A stretch of 64,000 nt of DNA from Alicyclobacillus fastidiosus. GTDB taxonomy: Bacteria; Bacillota; Bacilli; Alicyclobacillales; Alicyclobacillaceae. How positions within the stretch are numbered: position 1 is the stretch's first letter; each line of letters starts with the position of its first letter. Shown piece by piece: positions 1 to 8,544 of the stretch. A program made the position numbers and the translations under genes. The notes below the pieces were generated by a model that searched no databases, was not told the DNA's origin, and saw nothing but the letters and a program-made list of their open reading frames with translations. The DNA lies in contig NZ_CP104067.1 of assembly GCF_026651875.1 (NCBI RefSeq), positions 4,082,501 to 4,146,500 on the forward strand, given 5' to 3'.

Positions 1-293
1 TCGGTGACGACAATTTCACAGCATGTGTCCCGTATAAGTATCCCAATTACTTGGTATGCCTTTGCGATTAGAGACAATTCGATTCTAGGTCGGCCAACTT
101 CACCCTGGTCGATTCCGCTCTCTGATACGACACCCTCCTTTAGTAATTTCTCAATGATGATGGAGACGGTATTCTTGCTGATCCCTAACGAATCCGCAAT
201 CGCCTGACGGGAGGTCGTCTTGTTTTGGCGTAGGAATGACATGATTCGTTTCTCGTTGTGTACTCGTAAGACAGCGGTGCCTTTCGTCGTCAT
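1..293 (-). CDS. ROK-family transcriptional regulator, N-terminal part (runs off the window)
   Basis: The minus strand encodes about 97 residues from an ATG at 293 and continues past base 1. The N-terminus is a winged helix-turn-helix (TTSRQAIADSLGISKNTVS, residues ~26-44), followed by the wing and the GRPRIELSL segment that precedes the sugar-kinase-like domain in XylR/NagC-type ROK repressors. GGAGGT lies just upstream (about 4 nt spacing, rather short). It is the last gene of the sugar cluster in transcription order, so it probably controls the dehydrogenases upstream in response to a sugar. The effector domain is outside the window, so the ligand cannot be read. Confidence 0.75.
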   Translation of the reverse strand, partial: MTTKGTAVLRVHNEKRIMSFLRQNKTTSRQAIADSLGISKNTVSIIIEKLLKEGVVSESGIDQGEVGRPRIELSLIAKAYQVIGILIRDTCCEIVVT

Positions 294-328
294 CAACCTC
301 CAAGAAGAAGTAACTGAATGTTACGTCT

Positions 329-1201
329 CTAGTGAGACTGCCATGATGTAATGTGTTTATCAATCCCTATGATGCCCTCTAGAGCCAACTCACTTCCATG
401 TTTTCGTGTACCGTTGGAGGGTACATAATGTGTTTCAAGTGTAAACAGGCCAGAATATCCGTGTTCTTGCAAAGCAATCAAGTGTTCAACATATGGGACC
501 AATCCACGGCCGATAGGAAGGCATTGAACATGCTGCTCCCTGTCGTGCCCCACATCTTTGAGATGAACATGGGAAATCAAATCTTTTACGAATTTATATC
601 CTTCGGGGTACGCTTGTCGACCACCATACACCTCATTACCAGGATCCCATAACACACGCAGCGCCGGGGAATTTACGGTTCGTACAAGCATCGCAACTTC
701 TTCTGCAAATCCACCATTGCAAGTCGGCTCGTTTTCCAGGAGTAAAACCACACCGTTTTCCTGCGCAATTTCCGCTGCGCACCTTAAATATTTTACGATT
801 TCACTTGTATAGTCCTGTGGTCGCTCTTCCCGCCAAAATGAAAACACCCGTATATACTTGCAATTCATTTGTTTTGCGAGTCGAATAACACGCCGAAGTT
901 TGTTAAAATGATTCGCTGTATCCTCATCATTGGATCCAAATGTATCCCCTCTTAAAACGGGACGTTCAGGATTCAATGAACACTTGAAAACCGGCGATGC
1001 AATACAACTCACCTGTAACCTCCGCTTCTGTAATAATGAGAGAACATATTCAATGTCTTCATCTGATAGGCATGTGATATTTTTGCGATTAATCGTCCGT
1101 AGTTCCACGTGCGTGAGGTGATGAGAATTCGCCCATTCCAGTGCTTCTTCAAAGTTATCTGACACTTCATCCGTAATGATTCCGAGTCTACTAAGAATCA
1201 A
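329..1201 (-). CDS. Sugar phosphate isomerase/epimerase (xylose isomerase-like TIM barrel)
   Basis: A 290-residue AP-endonuclease-2/xylose-isomerase-like TIM barrel. Family marks include GIITDEVS at the N-terminus, YIRVFSFWR in the middle, LLLENEP (metal-binding Glu), LWDPGNE, ISHVHLKD (metal-binding His/Asp) and GLFTLETHY near the end. I chose the TTG at 1201 because AGGAGGTG at 1209-1216 sits 7 nt upstream; the longer reading from 1228 would place this Shine-Dalgarno inside the gene. It follows the permease/peptidase fusion by 13 bases and shares a minus-strand operon with two Gfo/Idh/MocA dehydrogenases, as in inositol- or sugar-acid-type catabolism. The exact substrate is unknown. Confidence 0.8.
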   Translation of the reverse strand: MILSRLGIITDEVSDNFEEALEWANSHHLTHVELRTINRKNITCLSDEDIEYVLSLLQKRRLQVSCIASPVFKCSLNPERPVLRGDTFGSNDEDTANHFNKLRRVIRLAKQMNCKYIRVFSFWREERPQDYTSEIVKYLRCAAEIAQENGVVLLLENEPTCNGGFAEEVAMLVRTVNSPALRVLWDPGNEVYGGRQAYPEGYKFVKDLISHVHLKDVGHDREQHVQCLPIGRGLVPYVEHLIALQEHGYSGLFTLETHYVPSNGTRKHGSELALEGIIGIDKHITSWQSH

Positions 1202-1214
1202 AGGTGAACACCTC

Positions 1215-2033
1215 CTATAATCCATCAAAATGCTCGGAGGAAAAGTGGATCATGAGTTCGTAGGGTCCTTGCATTACATACGGTTTGCATTGTAAGCGAT
1301 TCTGAATGGCTTGTTGAATAACCGTTCCATAATCTACATAAATCTTACGAGGGGCCGCTACTAAGCCAGCATGCCGACCAAAGCCGACTTTCGTGACATA
1401 CGTATGAACATGCTCTCCCAATTCAGTAGATGCTTCCTGACACGTTTTCTCATCACCTGTCACAAGTAATACTGGAACGCCCTTTAAGCCAAACAACAGA
1501 CTATCGAGGCCGATTTCCCCGATGGGTGACCCATTTAAAGTGACATACTGCCAGTGCGTTGATGTATGATCTCGAATTGCATTCTTCGTTCCGCCCATCC
1601 CGTGATACCCAATTAACAGTGCGCCATCAAACGAAGTATCTAGTCCAGCGAACCGATTTTCCGCCTTTAATGCCCCAAGACAATATCGTGCTCCTGGATG
1701 CAAGTCATTCAAGTTAAAATTCAAACCGGAATGATGTTCACAAATAAACCTAACCTTATTAATGTAAATCAGTGGGGCCAGGAAATCCGTCCGATTCCAC
1801 AGGAATGTGAATACTGCGACGGTGGTTAAGGGAGGTCTCGCTAATGGCAATACTATCTGCCAGTAAGTTCGGAAGTACCCCGCCCCATCCACCTCGGCGG
1901 CCTCAAGCATGTCATTCGGTATACTCATGAAAAATTGTCTTAGCATGAAAATGAAATAGGCGCTTCCGAAAAAAGATGGGAAAATCAAGGGCCAATACGT
2001 GTCCGTTAAACCCGTTTTATTCCAAATACCCAT
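1215..2033 (-). pseudogene. Fused remnants: sugar ABC-transporter permease joined to M55 D-aminopeptidase
   Basis: One open frame of 272 residues joins two unrelated families. Residues ~1-93 are the C-terminal half of a MalG-type sugar permease, with TYWPLI, the EAA loop (EAAEVDGAGYFRTYWQIVLP) and the next membrane segment. From about residue 94 the sequence is the middle and C-terminus of an M55 (DppA-like) peptidase, including the GYHGMGGT metal-site region and GDEKTC. The permease lacks its first ~120 residues (an in-frame TAG lies just upstream) and the peptidase lacks its N-terminal metal ligands. A deletion between the two genes is the simplest cause. Neither half should work. Its 3' end carries the ribosome binding site of the isomerase. 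Confidence 0.8.
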
Positions 2034-2143
2034 GCGAAAGTAAAACTATTCAGATATTTTACCCCTTGGCAAAGTAATAACGTACAAGATGACATCCCTC
2101 TAGAGTTATATCAACGACTATCTACATTTCATTTATCGAAGCA

Positions 2144-3055
2144 TCAGATCAGGCTCAGTATCTCTCCACTGGGCCGACTCTTGTTCGCTTGTTCCATAAA
2201 ATGCACAATGCGGCAGGTCATTTCAAGATCGCAGGTCGGAACCCCAGTTTGAAAGAACTGAATGATATTCTCCAGTAAACTAGCGTAGAACGGTTTGTCG
2301 CAACCCGAGATGTCTACATATTGAATGCTCTTCTCTCGGTGTAAGATGGCGGCAAATTGAGAATTCCCGATGCGATTGCCTCGTATTGTACCTATACGAC
2401 CATCAGACCACACGCCGACAATTTCATCGTAATCTTCATTCGTGATCGCCCTGACGCTGACGCAGTCGGGTCCTAATACTGCAAACAGCATCTCCACACA
2501 GTGTATGCCGTACCAAAACACCCCTGGTTGGGTTGGCTCAATAGCCATGGGACCAAACGTATCACAGCCAGTAACGCGCCCTCCATTGTTGACGCTTAGT
2601 GCCGAGATGAGAGCCTCAGAAAATCGTAAAGCGGAACAACTCATTAAAGGAGTTCCATACGCCTGGGCGAGCCGAACCATTTCTTTCGCGTCATGACTGG
2701 TCAATACAAATGGTTTATCGACGAATACGGGTTTGCCGAATTCAACAATTTTCCGGAATTGACTCAGATGTACCCTGCCATCTACGGACTCCAACAGGAT
2801 TGCATCACAAGTCTCAGGAATATCTCTTATGTTGTCAACAATACGAACCCTATATTTATCCCTCAATTCCGTGGTAAATCCCTCAATACGGGAAGAACTC
2901 GCAGGAAAGTCCGGAGATCCACCGGGGTAGGCCGCAACAACTTCGCCACCCGGAACATGATATGAATGCTGCTCGTTATGCAGCAAATCTGTGAACGCTA
3001 TTACGTGCGATGTATCTAATCCAATCATCCCAATCTTGAGATTCTGGGTAGGCAT
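2144..3055 (-). CDS. Gfo/Idh/MocA-family oxidoreductase (first of two)
   Basis: A 303-residue NAD(P)-dependent dehydrogenase-like protein. The Rossmann part begins KIGMIGLDTSHV, which departs from the usual GxGxxG, and the family EKP motif appears as VFVDKPF (~residue 120), the loop that holds the catalytic Lys. GGAGGT at 3066-3071 precedes the ATG at 3055. It lies 77 bases downstream of the second dehydrogenase gene and upstream of the ABC/M55 fusion, in the same direction. Oxidation or isomerisation of a sugar or polyol is likely; the altered glycine motif leaves cofactor use uncertain. Confidence 0.78.
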   Translation of the reverse strand: MPTQNLKIGMIGLDTSHVIAFTDLLHNEQHSYHVPGGEVVAAYPGGSPDFPASSSRIEGFTTELRDKYRVRIVDNIRDIPETCDAILLESVDGRVHLSQFRKIVEFGKPVFVDKPFVLTSHDAKEMVRLAQAYGTPLMSCSALRFSEALISALSVNNGGRVTGCDTFGPMAIEPTQPGVFWYGIHCVEMLFAVLGPDCVSVRAITNEDYDEIVGVWSDGRIGTIRGNRIGNSQFAAILHREKSIQYVDISGCDKPFYASLLENIIQFFQTGVPTCDLEMTCRIVHFMEQANKSRPSGEILSLI

Positions 3056-3132
3056 TCGCAGCGTACCTCCTTAGTTTTAATCATACAACCGCTGGCGGAT
3101 AATCTAATTGATATCTGTTAGATGGTATCGAA

Positions 3133-4203
3133 TCAGATATTAAACTTAGGATTTTGCCGGAACGCTTCCTCGATGACCTCCACTTGCCTACGTACCTCAT
3201 TTAAGGTTACCTTCAAACGTTCCCCATGGACCAAAACGTCATACAACATAGAGTAATACGACATAGCCATCGTCAGAAACAGGTTTTTACCTTGATCTTC
3301 ACTAATATCCCAACTGTCCTGCTTCCATGGCAATGTTTCCTGACAATATGCAGGTGTGCCATCACTCTTCTGCAACGGTGTCTTGATCAAGGCTTGTTTA
3401 GACGCTTCTTCCGAGTCGAAATATTTCCACTCAAGATGTGTTGTATTCCCGGTCATCCCTCCCCGCGTCCCTTGCACACGATAAACAAATGCCGGATACG
3501 CATCACATGAAGAAATCTCGACATCAATGATCGGCCTATCACGTCCGTATAGAACCAGCTTCACGTAGTCCTCCGCATCCCCGTACGAGTTCGCGCTATC
3601 CATGTAACACGCTAATTGCGGCATAACGTCCATACCAAATAGTTGCAAAGCTTGATCAAGCGGGTGGGGCCCCGTATTTAGCAGGCTCCCTCCATTCTTA
3701 TTTTTTAACGTCTGCCAATCCCACCGCCGCGCGAATCCGTTAAATGAGATATTCACGTGAACGATACGGCCGAGTACACCGGAAGCTATCACCTTCCTCA
3801 TCTGCATGAACGCCGGAGAAAACCGTGACTGCTGATAGACCGCAAGAACCCGGTTTGACTGTTGAGCAGTCTCTATCAGTTTGTCTACGTCCCCAACACG
3901 GCGAGCTAAAGGTTTTTCACAAAGAACGTTAAATCCTGCCCTCACTAACTCGAGGCTAACTGGTACATGAAATGAACTAGGTAACGCGTTGATAACAAGG
4001 TCAATGTCATCACGTTGGATGAAATCGTGATAATCACCATAGGATGAACATCCGTATTCGTGTTCCGCTCGAGCCCTACGTTCTGGAACTTCATCAACAA
4101 CAGCTATGACTTTATACCTATCAGGCATTTTAGTTAATGAAAACCCATGGATATCACGTCCGCTTCGTCCTTGTCCCAATATTGCGACTCTCACCTGCTT
4201 CAT
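3133..4203 (-). CDS. Gfo/Idh/MocA-family oxidoreductase (second of two)
   Basis: About 356 residues with a canonical Rossmann motif (VAILGQGRSG), the EKP loop NVLCEKPLARR (~residue 95), and the GGSLLNTGPHPLDQ signature with the catalytic His of the C-terminal domain. The ATG at 4203 was preferred over the GTG at 4215 because AGGAGG (4215-4220) overlaps that GTG and lies 11 nt before the ATG. It is the first gene of the cluster, so the promoter should lie between 4220 and the hydrolase relic. Likely an NAD(P)-dependent sugar or inositol dehydrogenase. Confidence 0.82.
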   Translation of the reverse strand: MKQVRVAILGQGRSGRDIHGFSLTKMPDRYKVIAVVDEVPERRARAEHEYGCSSYGDYHDFIQRDDIDLVINALPSSFHVPVSLELVRAGFNVLCEKPLARRVGDVDKLIETAQQSNRVLAVYQQSRFSPAFMQMRKVIASGVLGRIVHVNISFNGFARRWDWQTLKNKNGGSLLNTGPHPLDQALQLFGMDVMPQLACYMDSANSYGDAEDYVKLVLYGRDRPIIDVEISSCDAYPAFVYRVQGTRGGMTGNTTHLEWKYFDSEEASKQALIKTPLQKSDGTPAYCQETLPWKQDSWDISEDQGKNLFLTMAMSYYSMLYDVLVHGERLKVTLNEVRRQVEVIEEAFRQNPKFNI

Positions 4204-4220
4204 GTCGAAATCCACCTCCT

Positions 4221-4616
4221 ATTATGTTTTCCGACATAAAACTTATATTTGTCATCGACTATGACTAAATCGAAGTCTAGCCTCTTTAGTTAAAACAGTC
4301 AATATCTTTTGTGTATATTTATTATTCGGAAATTTTATTAAGGTAACCACCAGCTCTTGAGCCAAGAAACAATTTTGCTGTTGGACGAAACCGCTACGCG
4401 GTGGTAAAACGAGACCAGAAACGGGGGCTACAAGACCACAGAAGGTTGTTTTTTACAGTCCGCATCCCGCCCATCAAGGTAAGATATGGCCATGCTGCGG
4501 GACCCCAGGATTAGCCTAAAATTTTCAAATGTTTACCAGTGAATACGAGCGGGTTCACCGGATGTCTCTGACCCCGCTCACCGTAACGTTTCCTTCGGCA
4601 ACTCTAAAACCCGGAT
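4221..4616. other. Intergenic region without a recognised gene
   Basis: About 400 bases between the divergently arranged sugar cluster and the hydrolase relic. No open frame with a ribosome binding site is visible. It should contain the sugar-operon promoter (minus strand) and the decayed 5' end of the hydrolase gene (plus strand). Confidence 0.4.
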
Positions 4617-5016
4617 ATGTTTAGACGTGATTTTGGAGACCGATACCTTCCACAGAACCTTGTTACAGATTGTGAAGAGATCAGGCAGCACTTCGGAATA
4701 AACAAATGGGGGGTGATTGCCCACTCCTTCGGAGCATATATTGCGGTTGAATACGCCAATCGTTATCCTGACGTGGTTGAACGAATGGTACTGGAATGTC
4801 CGACCTTCGACACAGTCGAATCGTTTCGTAGTGTTGTTCAGAAAGCAGAACCGCTGTACCGACAATCTGGGCAAAACCAAACTGCCGAAAGGTGTAAGGA
4901 CGCATATTCTTTGTCGGTTTCCGAATTGGGTGAGGTATTTAATGAGATATCGGATAAACGTGATTTAGTCTATTTACGTACGTTGAACCCTGATTTTTTT
5001 TAACGAGATAGTTAAA

Positions 5017-6652
5017 GAGGTTGTCCGAAAAGCATCCGATTCGAGTAAATGTCTAGCCAAATACATGAATACAGGCTTCCTGATATGGGATAAGTTTACT
5101 TGGTAATTTGGTGAATGCCTCCGTATGGGAACACATTGCCTGCTCACCCTTGAAAATGGGCGCACGAACCCCTTGTCAGTAACATTGGCTTTTGTTTATT
5201 TTCCAGGTTCTGCTTGCCTATGCAGCGATATCGAGTTTCAATTGCTCGGCCTGGACTGTATACATTTGTGTAATTCGCTCTATGTGGTCATCAGGCAGCA
5301 TGGTCTCTCGAATGTGACCTATCCTCGCCTGCATGAGCTGGAATATATCCTGCATGGTGAAGAAGGACTGTACTCGTTTGTTTGTTCGTACAGGCACCTT
5401 CTTGTGTTTCATAACTGTTGTCAACTCATTGGACTCTTGCGCAAAGGACAGCTCAATCTGCCTTCTGAAATCAAGCATCTGGGCATGCAGCATGGTGCCT
5501 TGTGGCACCGGGCCGTATGCAATCGGTTTGTCGTCAAAGGAAAATTCGAATTGCCTGCTGCATACCCCGGATAGCGGGCATGACTGGCATTTCTCTGAGT
5601 CCCCACGAAACCAGGAAGTGGCCGTTTTCCAGTCAAAGCCATCCCAAATCAGTCGTTCGCCTTGTTCGCACTCAGGTTGCCCATGTTCATTACATTCCTC
5701 TGGCATCACCATACCACTGCGAAACCCTGTAACCACAGCCATACTGTGTTTGTGGTATGCCTCCTTCTGGTCATCCGCATCTATGTAACCCATGTCGGCA
5801 ACGAGATACTGAGTGCGCATTTCGTTAATCTGCCGGAGTTTCTCTATCAGTGGAAGCATCACTCGAATGTCGCCCACATTCGCAGGCTTAAGGATAGACA
5901 ACAAGGCCACAGGTCCTTGAGATGTTCTTACTGCAATCGAGTGCTTCCGGTAACCAACGAAGAAACGGTTCTGGTTCACCTTGCTGCGCTGTGCCCCATA
6001 GGTGGCGTCCGGGTCAGAAAACGTTTTTTCACATGTGCAAACTGACTTAACCTCACAATCGCAGCGTTTTTTCTTGTATCCGTTGACATTGGCGTAAATC
6101 GGACGAGAGTCAATAGCGGCGAGGGTGTCCTGGATGAATCCCTCCATGTGAATGGATTGACGTATAAACTCGTCACGAATTTGTTCGAATACGTCCGGCC
6201 CTACTTTGTTACGGAAGTCACTCAGGCTCTGGTGTGACGGAACCTTTGCTGGATTGGGTACACCGATGAAGCTGCGCCACGCCTGGTTCTTTGGGTCTCG
6301 CAACTGTTTGCACAATTGACGGAATGAGGTAATCTCCGGCCTAGTGAAATACAGATAGTGCATCCGGAAATAGGCGATTGGAGATGCGGGTCTGCGTCCT
6401 CTCTTGTCGTACAGGGGTCCGACGAGCAGGTCCAGGAATGAGTCGTCAATGTGATCTACGTAATCAACGAGTTCGGGGTCGAAGCCAAGCGTGTTATAAT
6501 AGGCGTATGGAAGCAGGTCTAACTGCAAATCTATGGAAAAACGCACCTCCAGAACTGGAAAATTTGACGGCTGGATACCTTCAATTTTACCAGTTTTGCG
6601 GATCGGTGCGTTTTGCTATTTACTCAAAATTGCGGGCTTTTCGGACACGCTC
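5017..6652 (-). mobile_element. 1636-bp insertion sequence, copy 1 (IS1182-like)
   Basis: The ends are imperfect 17-bp inverted repeats, GAGGTTGTCCGAAAAGC on the left and GAGCGTGTCCGAAAAGC (read inward) on the right. TTAAA flanks both sides (5012-5016 and 6653-6657) as a target duplication; TTAA is equally possible. One transposase gene fills most of it. Copy 2 at 22903-24538 has the same length and, as far as I can read, the same sequence, so transposition was recent. It interrupts the hydrolase gene. Confidence 0.92.
5218..6546 (-). CDS. DDE transposase of IS copy 1 (IS1182-like)
   Basis: 442 residues. The N-terminal region has the GRRPASPIAYFRMHYLYF and LSDFRNKVG helices typical of this transposase group. 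DDE candidates are AAIDSRP (first Asp), YLVADMGYID (second Asp) and an acidic residue in FAQESNE. A Cys-rich insert (CDCEVKSVCTC, ~residue 173) and a second pair (CQSCPLSGVC) suggest metal binding. GGAGGTGCG precedes the ATG. The frame is complete and identical to copy 2, so both elements are probably active. Confidence 0.88.
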   Translation of the reverse strand: MRFSIDLQLDLLPYAYYNTLGFDPELVDYVDHIDDSFLDLLVGPLYDKRGRRPASPIAYFRMHYLYFTRPEITSFRQLCKQLRDPKNQAWRSFIGVPNPAKVPSHQSLSDFRNKVGPDVFEQIRDEFIRQSIHMEGFIQDTLAAIDSRPIYANVNGYKKKRCDCEVKSVCTCEKTFSDPDATYGAQRSKVNQNRFFVGYRKHSIAVRTSQGPVALLSILKPANVGDIRVMLPLIEKLRQINEMRTQYLVADMGYIDADDQKEAYHKHSMAVVTGFRSGMVMPEECNEHGQPECEQGERLIWDGFDWKTATSWFRGDSEKCQSCPLSGVCSRQFEFSFDDKPIAYGPVPQGTMLHAQMLDFRRQIELSFAQESNELTTVMKHKKVPVRTNKRVQSFFTMQDIFQLMQARIGHIRETMLPDDHIERITQMYTVQAEQLKLDIAA

Positions 6653-6847
6653 TTAAAGTGTCAGGTATCTCTCAAAACGACTGGCAGAAACAAATTAATT
6701 GTTTGCTAAAACAGTGGGAGGATTTTGAGAATTGAGATATTCTGTTAAAAATATATATAACCTATATGTTTGCAATGAATAGGTGCGACAGTCCAACGTG
6801 AGTTCTCGGGCAAGTGGCGCTGTTCATGTGAAAGAGGTGGTAAGTGG

Positions 6848-7117
6848 ATGACGTGGAGACATTGGCGATGGGCGCTGGCCACGATTGTTTCTTGTATCGT
6901 TGGCGTAGCTGTGTATTTCTGGCCTGTGCGAAATCCGTACCTTGCTATCTCCATCGACGCTAATACATGGGTTATTGTGGCATTCTTAAAAAAGAGGATC
7001 CAAACCATGAAGACAACCATCGCGAATTCTTTGATTTTGTTCGCAACATTATTGGGTGTTGGAACGTCAAATTTGTTACGGTCATTACATATCGCTATTG
7101 GATATTTGGCCCTATAA
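6848..7117 (+). CDS. Small hypothetical membrane protein
   Basis: Up to 89 residues from the ATG at 6848, with AGAGGTGG about 7 nt upstream. The N-terminus (WRWALATIVSCIVGVAVYFW) is a clear membrane segment; a second hydrophobic stretch lies near residues 57-75. The family is not recognised. The C-terminal half is less convincing and may follow an undetected frameshift, since a broken small gene comes next. Confidence 0.35.
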   Translation: MTWRHWRWALATIVSCIVGVAVYFWPVRNPYLAISIDANTWVIVAFLKKRIQTMKTTIANSLILFATLLGVGTSNLLRSLHIAIGYLAL

Positions 7118-7176
7118 ACTGGGTTTGCAGCGGTTTCTCTTCTCTCTGACAATGAACGTAAGTGATGATGGATGCT

Positions 7177-7375
7177 ATGGGCATATTACTGCGGATAACA
7201 GATAGCAGTCCACGTCAGCGTAATTTGGATGGGTACATCGAGGTTTTGGAGGCGAGGCGAACTCGACATTCTTAAGAATCTTGCCGCGAATGTCGTTAAA
7301 ATCGATAATCCACAGGAAGACTGGGCGAAGACACTTCAAAAGATCAAGGAACATATACTCGCCGCTGTTCACTGA
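7177..7375 (+). pseudogene. Small unrecognised protein gene with one frameshift
   Basis: Two adjoining frames together spell one coherent protein of about 65 residues: from the ATG at 7177, MGILLRITDSSPRQ and RNLDGYIEVLE, then after a shift near 7250-7265, ELDILKNLAANVVKID and NPQEDWAKTLQKIKEHI, ending at TGA 7373-7375. The G/C-rich stretch around 7245-7262 is the likely site of the indel. Family unknown; a helical acidic protein. Confidence 0.4.
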
Positions 7376-7535
7376 TCTGCACGACGAAAAAGTCACGATA
7401 CCTCCGAATTGTATAATAGGCTGGGGGTATGAAACACCCGTCGACGTGAACCCATGATGATTGTCATGGCACTGCTTGGCAGCAACAGTAACCCGGCAAT
7501 CGGGAACATTAGCTTGATATAAGCAGGTGGTACGA

Positions 7536-8393
7536 ATGAAGTTTGAGGGAACGAAGAATCGATTCCGGCGAATGTCAGCCGCGGCAGGCTTCTTTCTCGC
7601 TGTAGCCGGAGCCGCTCCCGTGGTGCAGATGGTGCCGAGTTGTATCGCGATCGCCGATGCAGCCACTGTCTCCGATACTCAATCACTGCGGCTTCCGTTG
7701 TACCCAGGCGCGGGAAAGCAGTCTTATACCACCATTGTTTACGGACCGTCGACATCGCAATACTTGAAGGCCGGGTCGGCAAGGTTTGTCGTGCGGGCCG
7801 AGTTGAATAAGGTCAAGTCATGGTACCTGGCCAGTATGCCTGAACATGGGTACCGGTTACAATCAAGTAATCCAAATGGACAGGATGGCCAGAGTGTAGA
7901 ATTGGATTTTGTGGCGAAACATGACTCCGGTCTCGACGTCACACTGGACTTTCGAAACCTGCAAAATAAGCCCAAGGATACAGTGATTTATTATACCGTC
8001 ACGGATGCGACGATACCGCCTCGCAGTAAGGCTTCATTGCTTTCTTCTGACGTGAAGAAGGTTGAGATTCAATACGAACCAGCGTCGACAAGTGGCCCGT
8101 CACCTACGATTCAGCGGACGGTATCGGAATCCCATCTTGTAATGGCCCTTGTTCACGCAGTGAATGCTTTACCTGTGGATATCCGCGACGTGCTTTACGA
8201 TACCAACATGTACTATGGGGGTGCCACGTTACGCTTCGTGGATTCGGCTGGTCACGTCATCGAGGTCAAGGTAGAGATGGGGACCAATCGCGTCGTGGTG
8301 GGGAATACGCCACCGTTGTTCGACATCCAGAATCACGTGTGGCAGCTGGTTTCTAAGGACATGGGGTTTGCGCCGTATCCGCCACGGGGGTGA
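7536..8393 (+). CDS. Secreted protein of unknown function
   Basis: About 285 residues. The N-terminus has a basic start (KFEGTKNRFRR), a hydrophobic core (AAAGFFLAVAGAAPVV) and probable cleavage after AIADAA, so export by the Sec route is likely. The mature part has YPGAGKQSYTTIVYG, then a region resembling small secreted beta-rich domains (AELNKVKSWYLASMPEHGY). The start is the ATG at 7536, 5 nt after AGGTGG, rather than the GTG at 7527. It converges on the DUF4855 gene, with a shared hairpin between them. No family assigned. Confidence 0.65.
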   Translation: MKFEGTKNRFRRMSAAAGFFLAVAGAAPVVQMVPSCIAIADAATVSDTQSLRLPLYPGAGKQSYTTIVYGPSTSQYLKAGSARFVVRAELNKVKSWYLASMPEHGYRLQSSNPNGQDGQSVELDFVAKHDSGLDVTLDFRNLQNKPKDTVIYYTVTDATIPPRSKASLLSSDVKKVEIQYEPASTSGPSPTIQRTVSESHLVMALVHAVNALPVDIRDVLYDTNMYYGGATLRFVDSAGHVIEVKVEMGTNRVVVGNTPPLFDIQNHVWQLVSKDMGFAPYPPRG

Positions 8394-8470
8394 AGTGGCT
8401 GTACTTTATACTCCAGCCCAGCTAATTGGGTGTAGGAAATCCCAGAAGCGAATTAACTTCAAGATAATAT

Positions 8471-8508
8471 GTGCCGTGGGATAAACAAGGTTTGTTTATC
8501 CACGGCAC
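8471..8508. terminator. Bidirectional terminator-like hairpin
   Basis: GTGCCGTGG-ATAAACAA pairs with TTGTTTATCCACGGCAC (17 pairs with one bulged G) around a GGT loop, between two converging genes. A U-tract is lacking on both strands, so termination is inferred from position. Confidence 0.55.
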
Positions 8509-8544
8509 TGTGGCCTTAAAAATCAGTTGGGATGCCTCATGTCA

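Larger units (their letters stand above)
4617..6735 (+). pseudogene. Alpha/beta hydrolase (proline-iminopeptidase-like), split by an IS and frameshifted
   Basis: The first piece (4617-5003) carries DFGDRYLPQNLV, the nucleophile elbow AHSFG and EYANRYPDVVERMVL, typical of alpha/beta hydrolases. At 4993-5000 a run of eight T ends the frame; with seven T it would continue NEIVK and, after removal of the IS (5017-6652) and one TTAAA copy, read on from 6658 as VSGISQNDWQKQINCLL to a TGA at 6733-6735. So the gene has a homopolymer frameshift and an IS insertion. The 5' end, which should include the oxyanion-hole region, is also missing. Non-functional. Confidence 0.8.

Noticed and set aside
5125..6656. 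Several open frames on the plus strand across the IS, repeated at 23011-24542
   Set aside because: They are shadows of the transposase gene in other frames; no ribosome binding sites fit and both IS copies give the same set.
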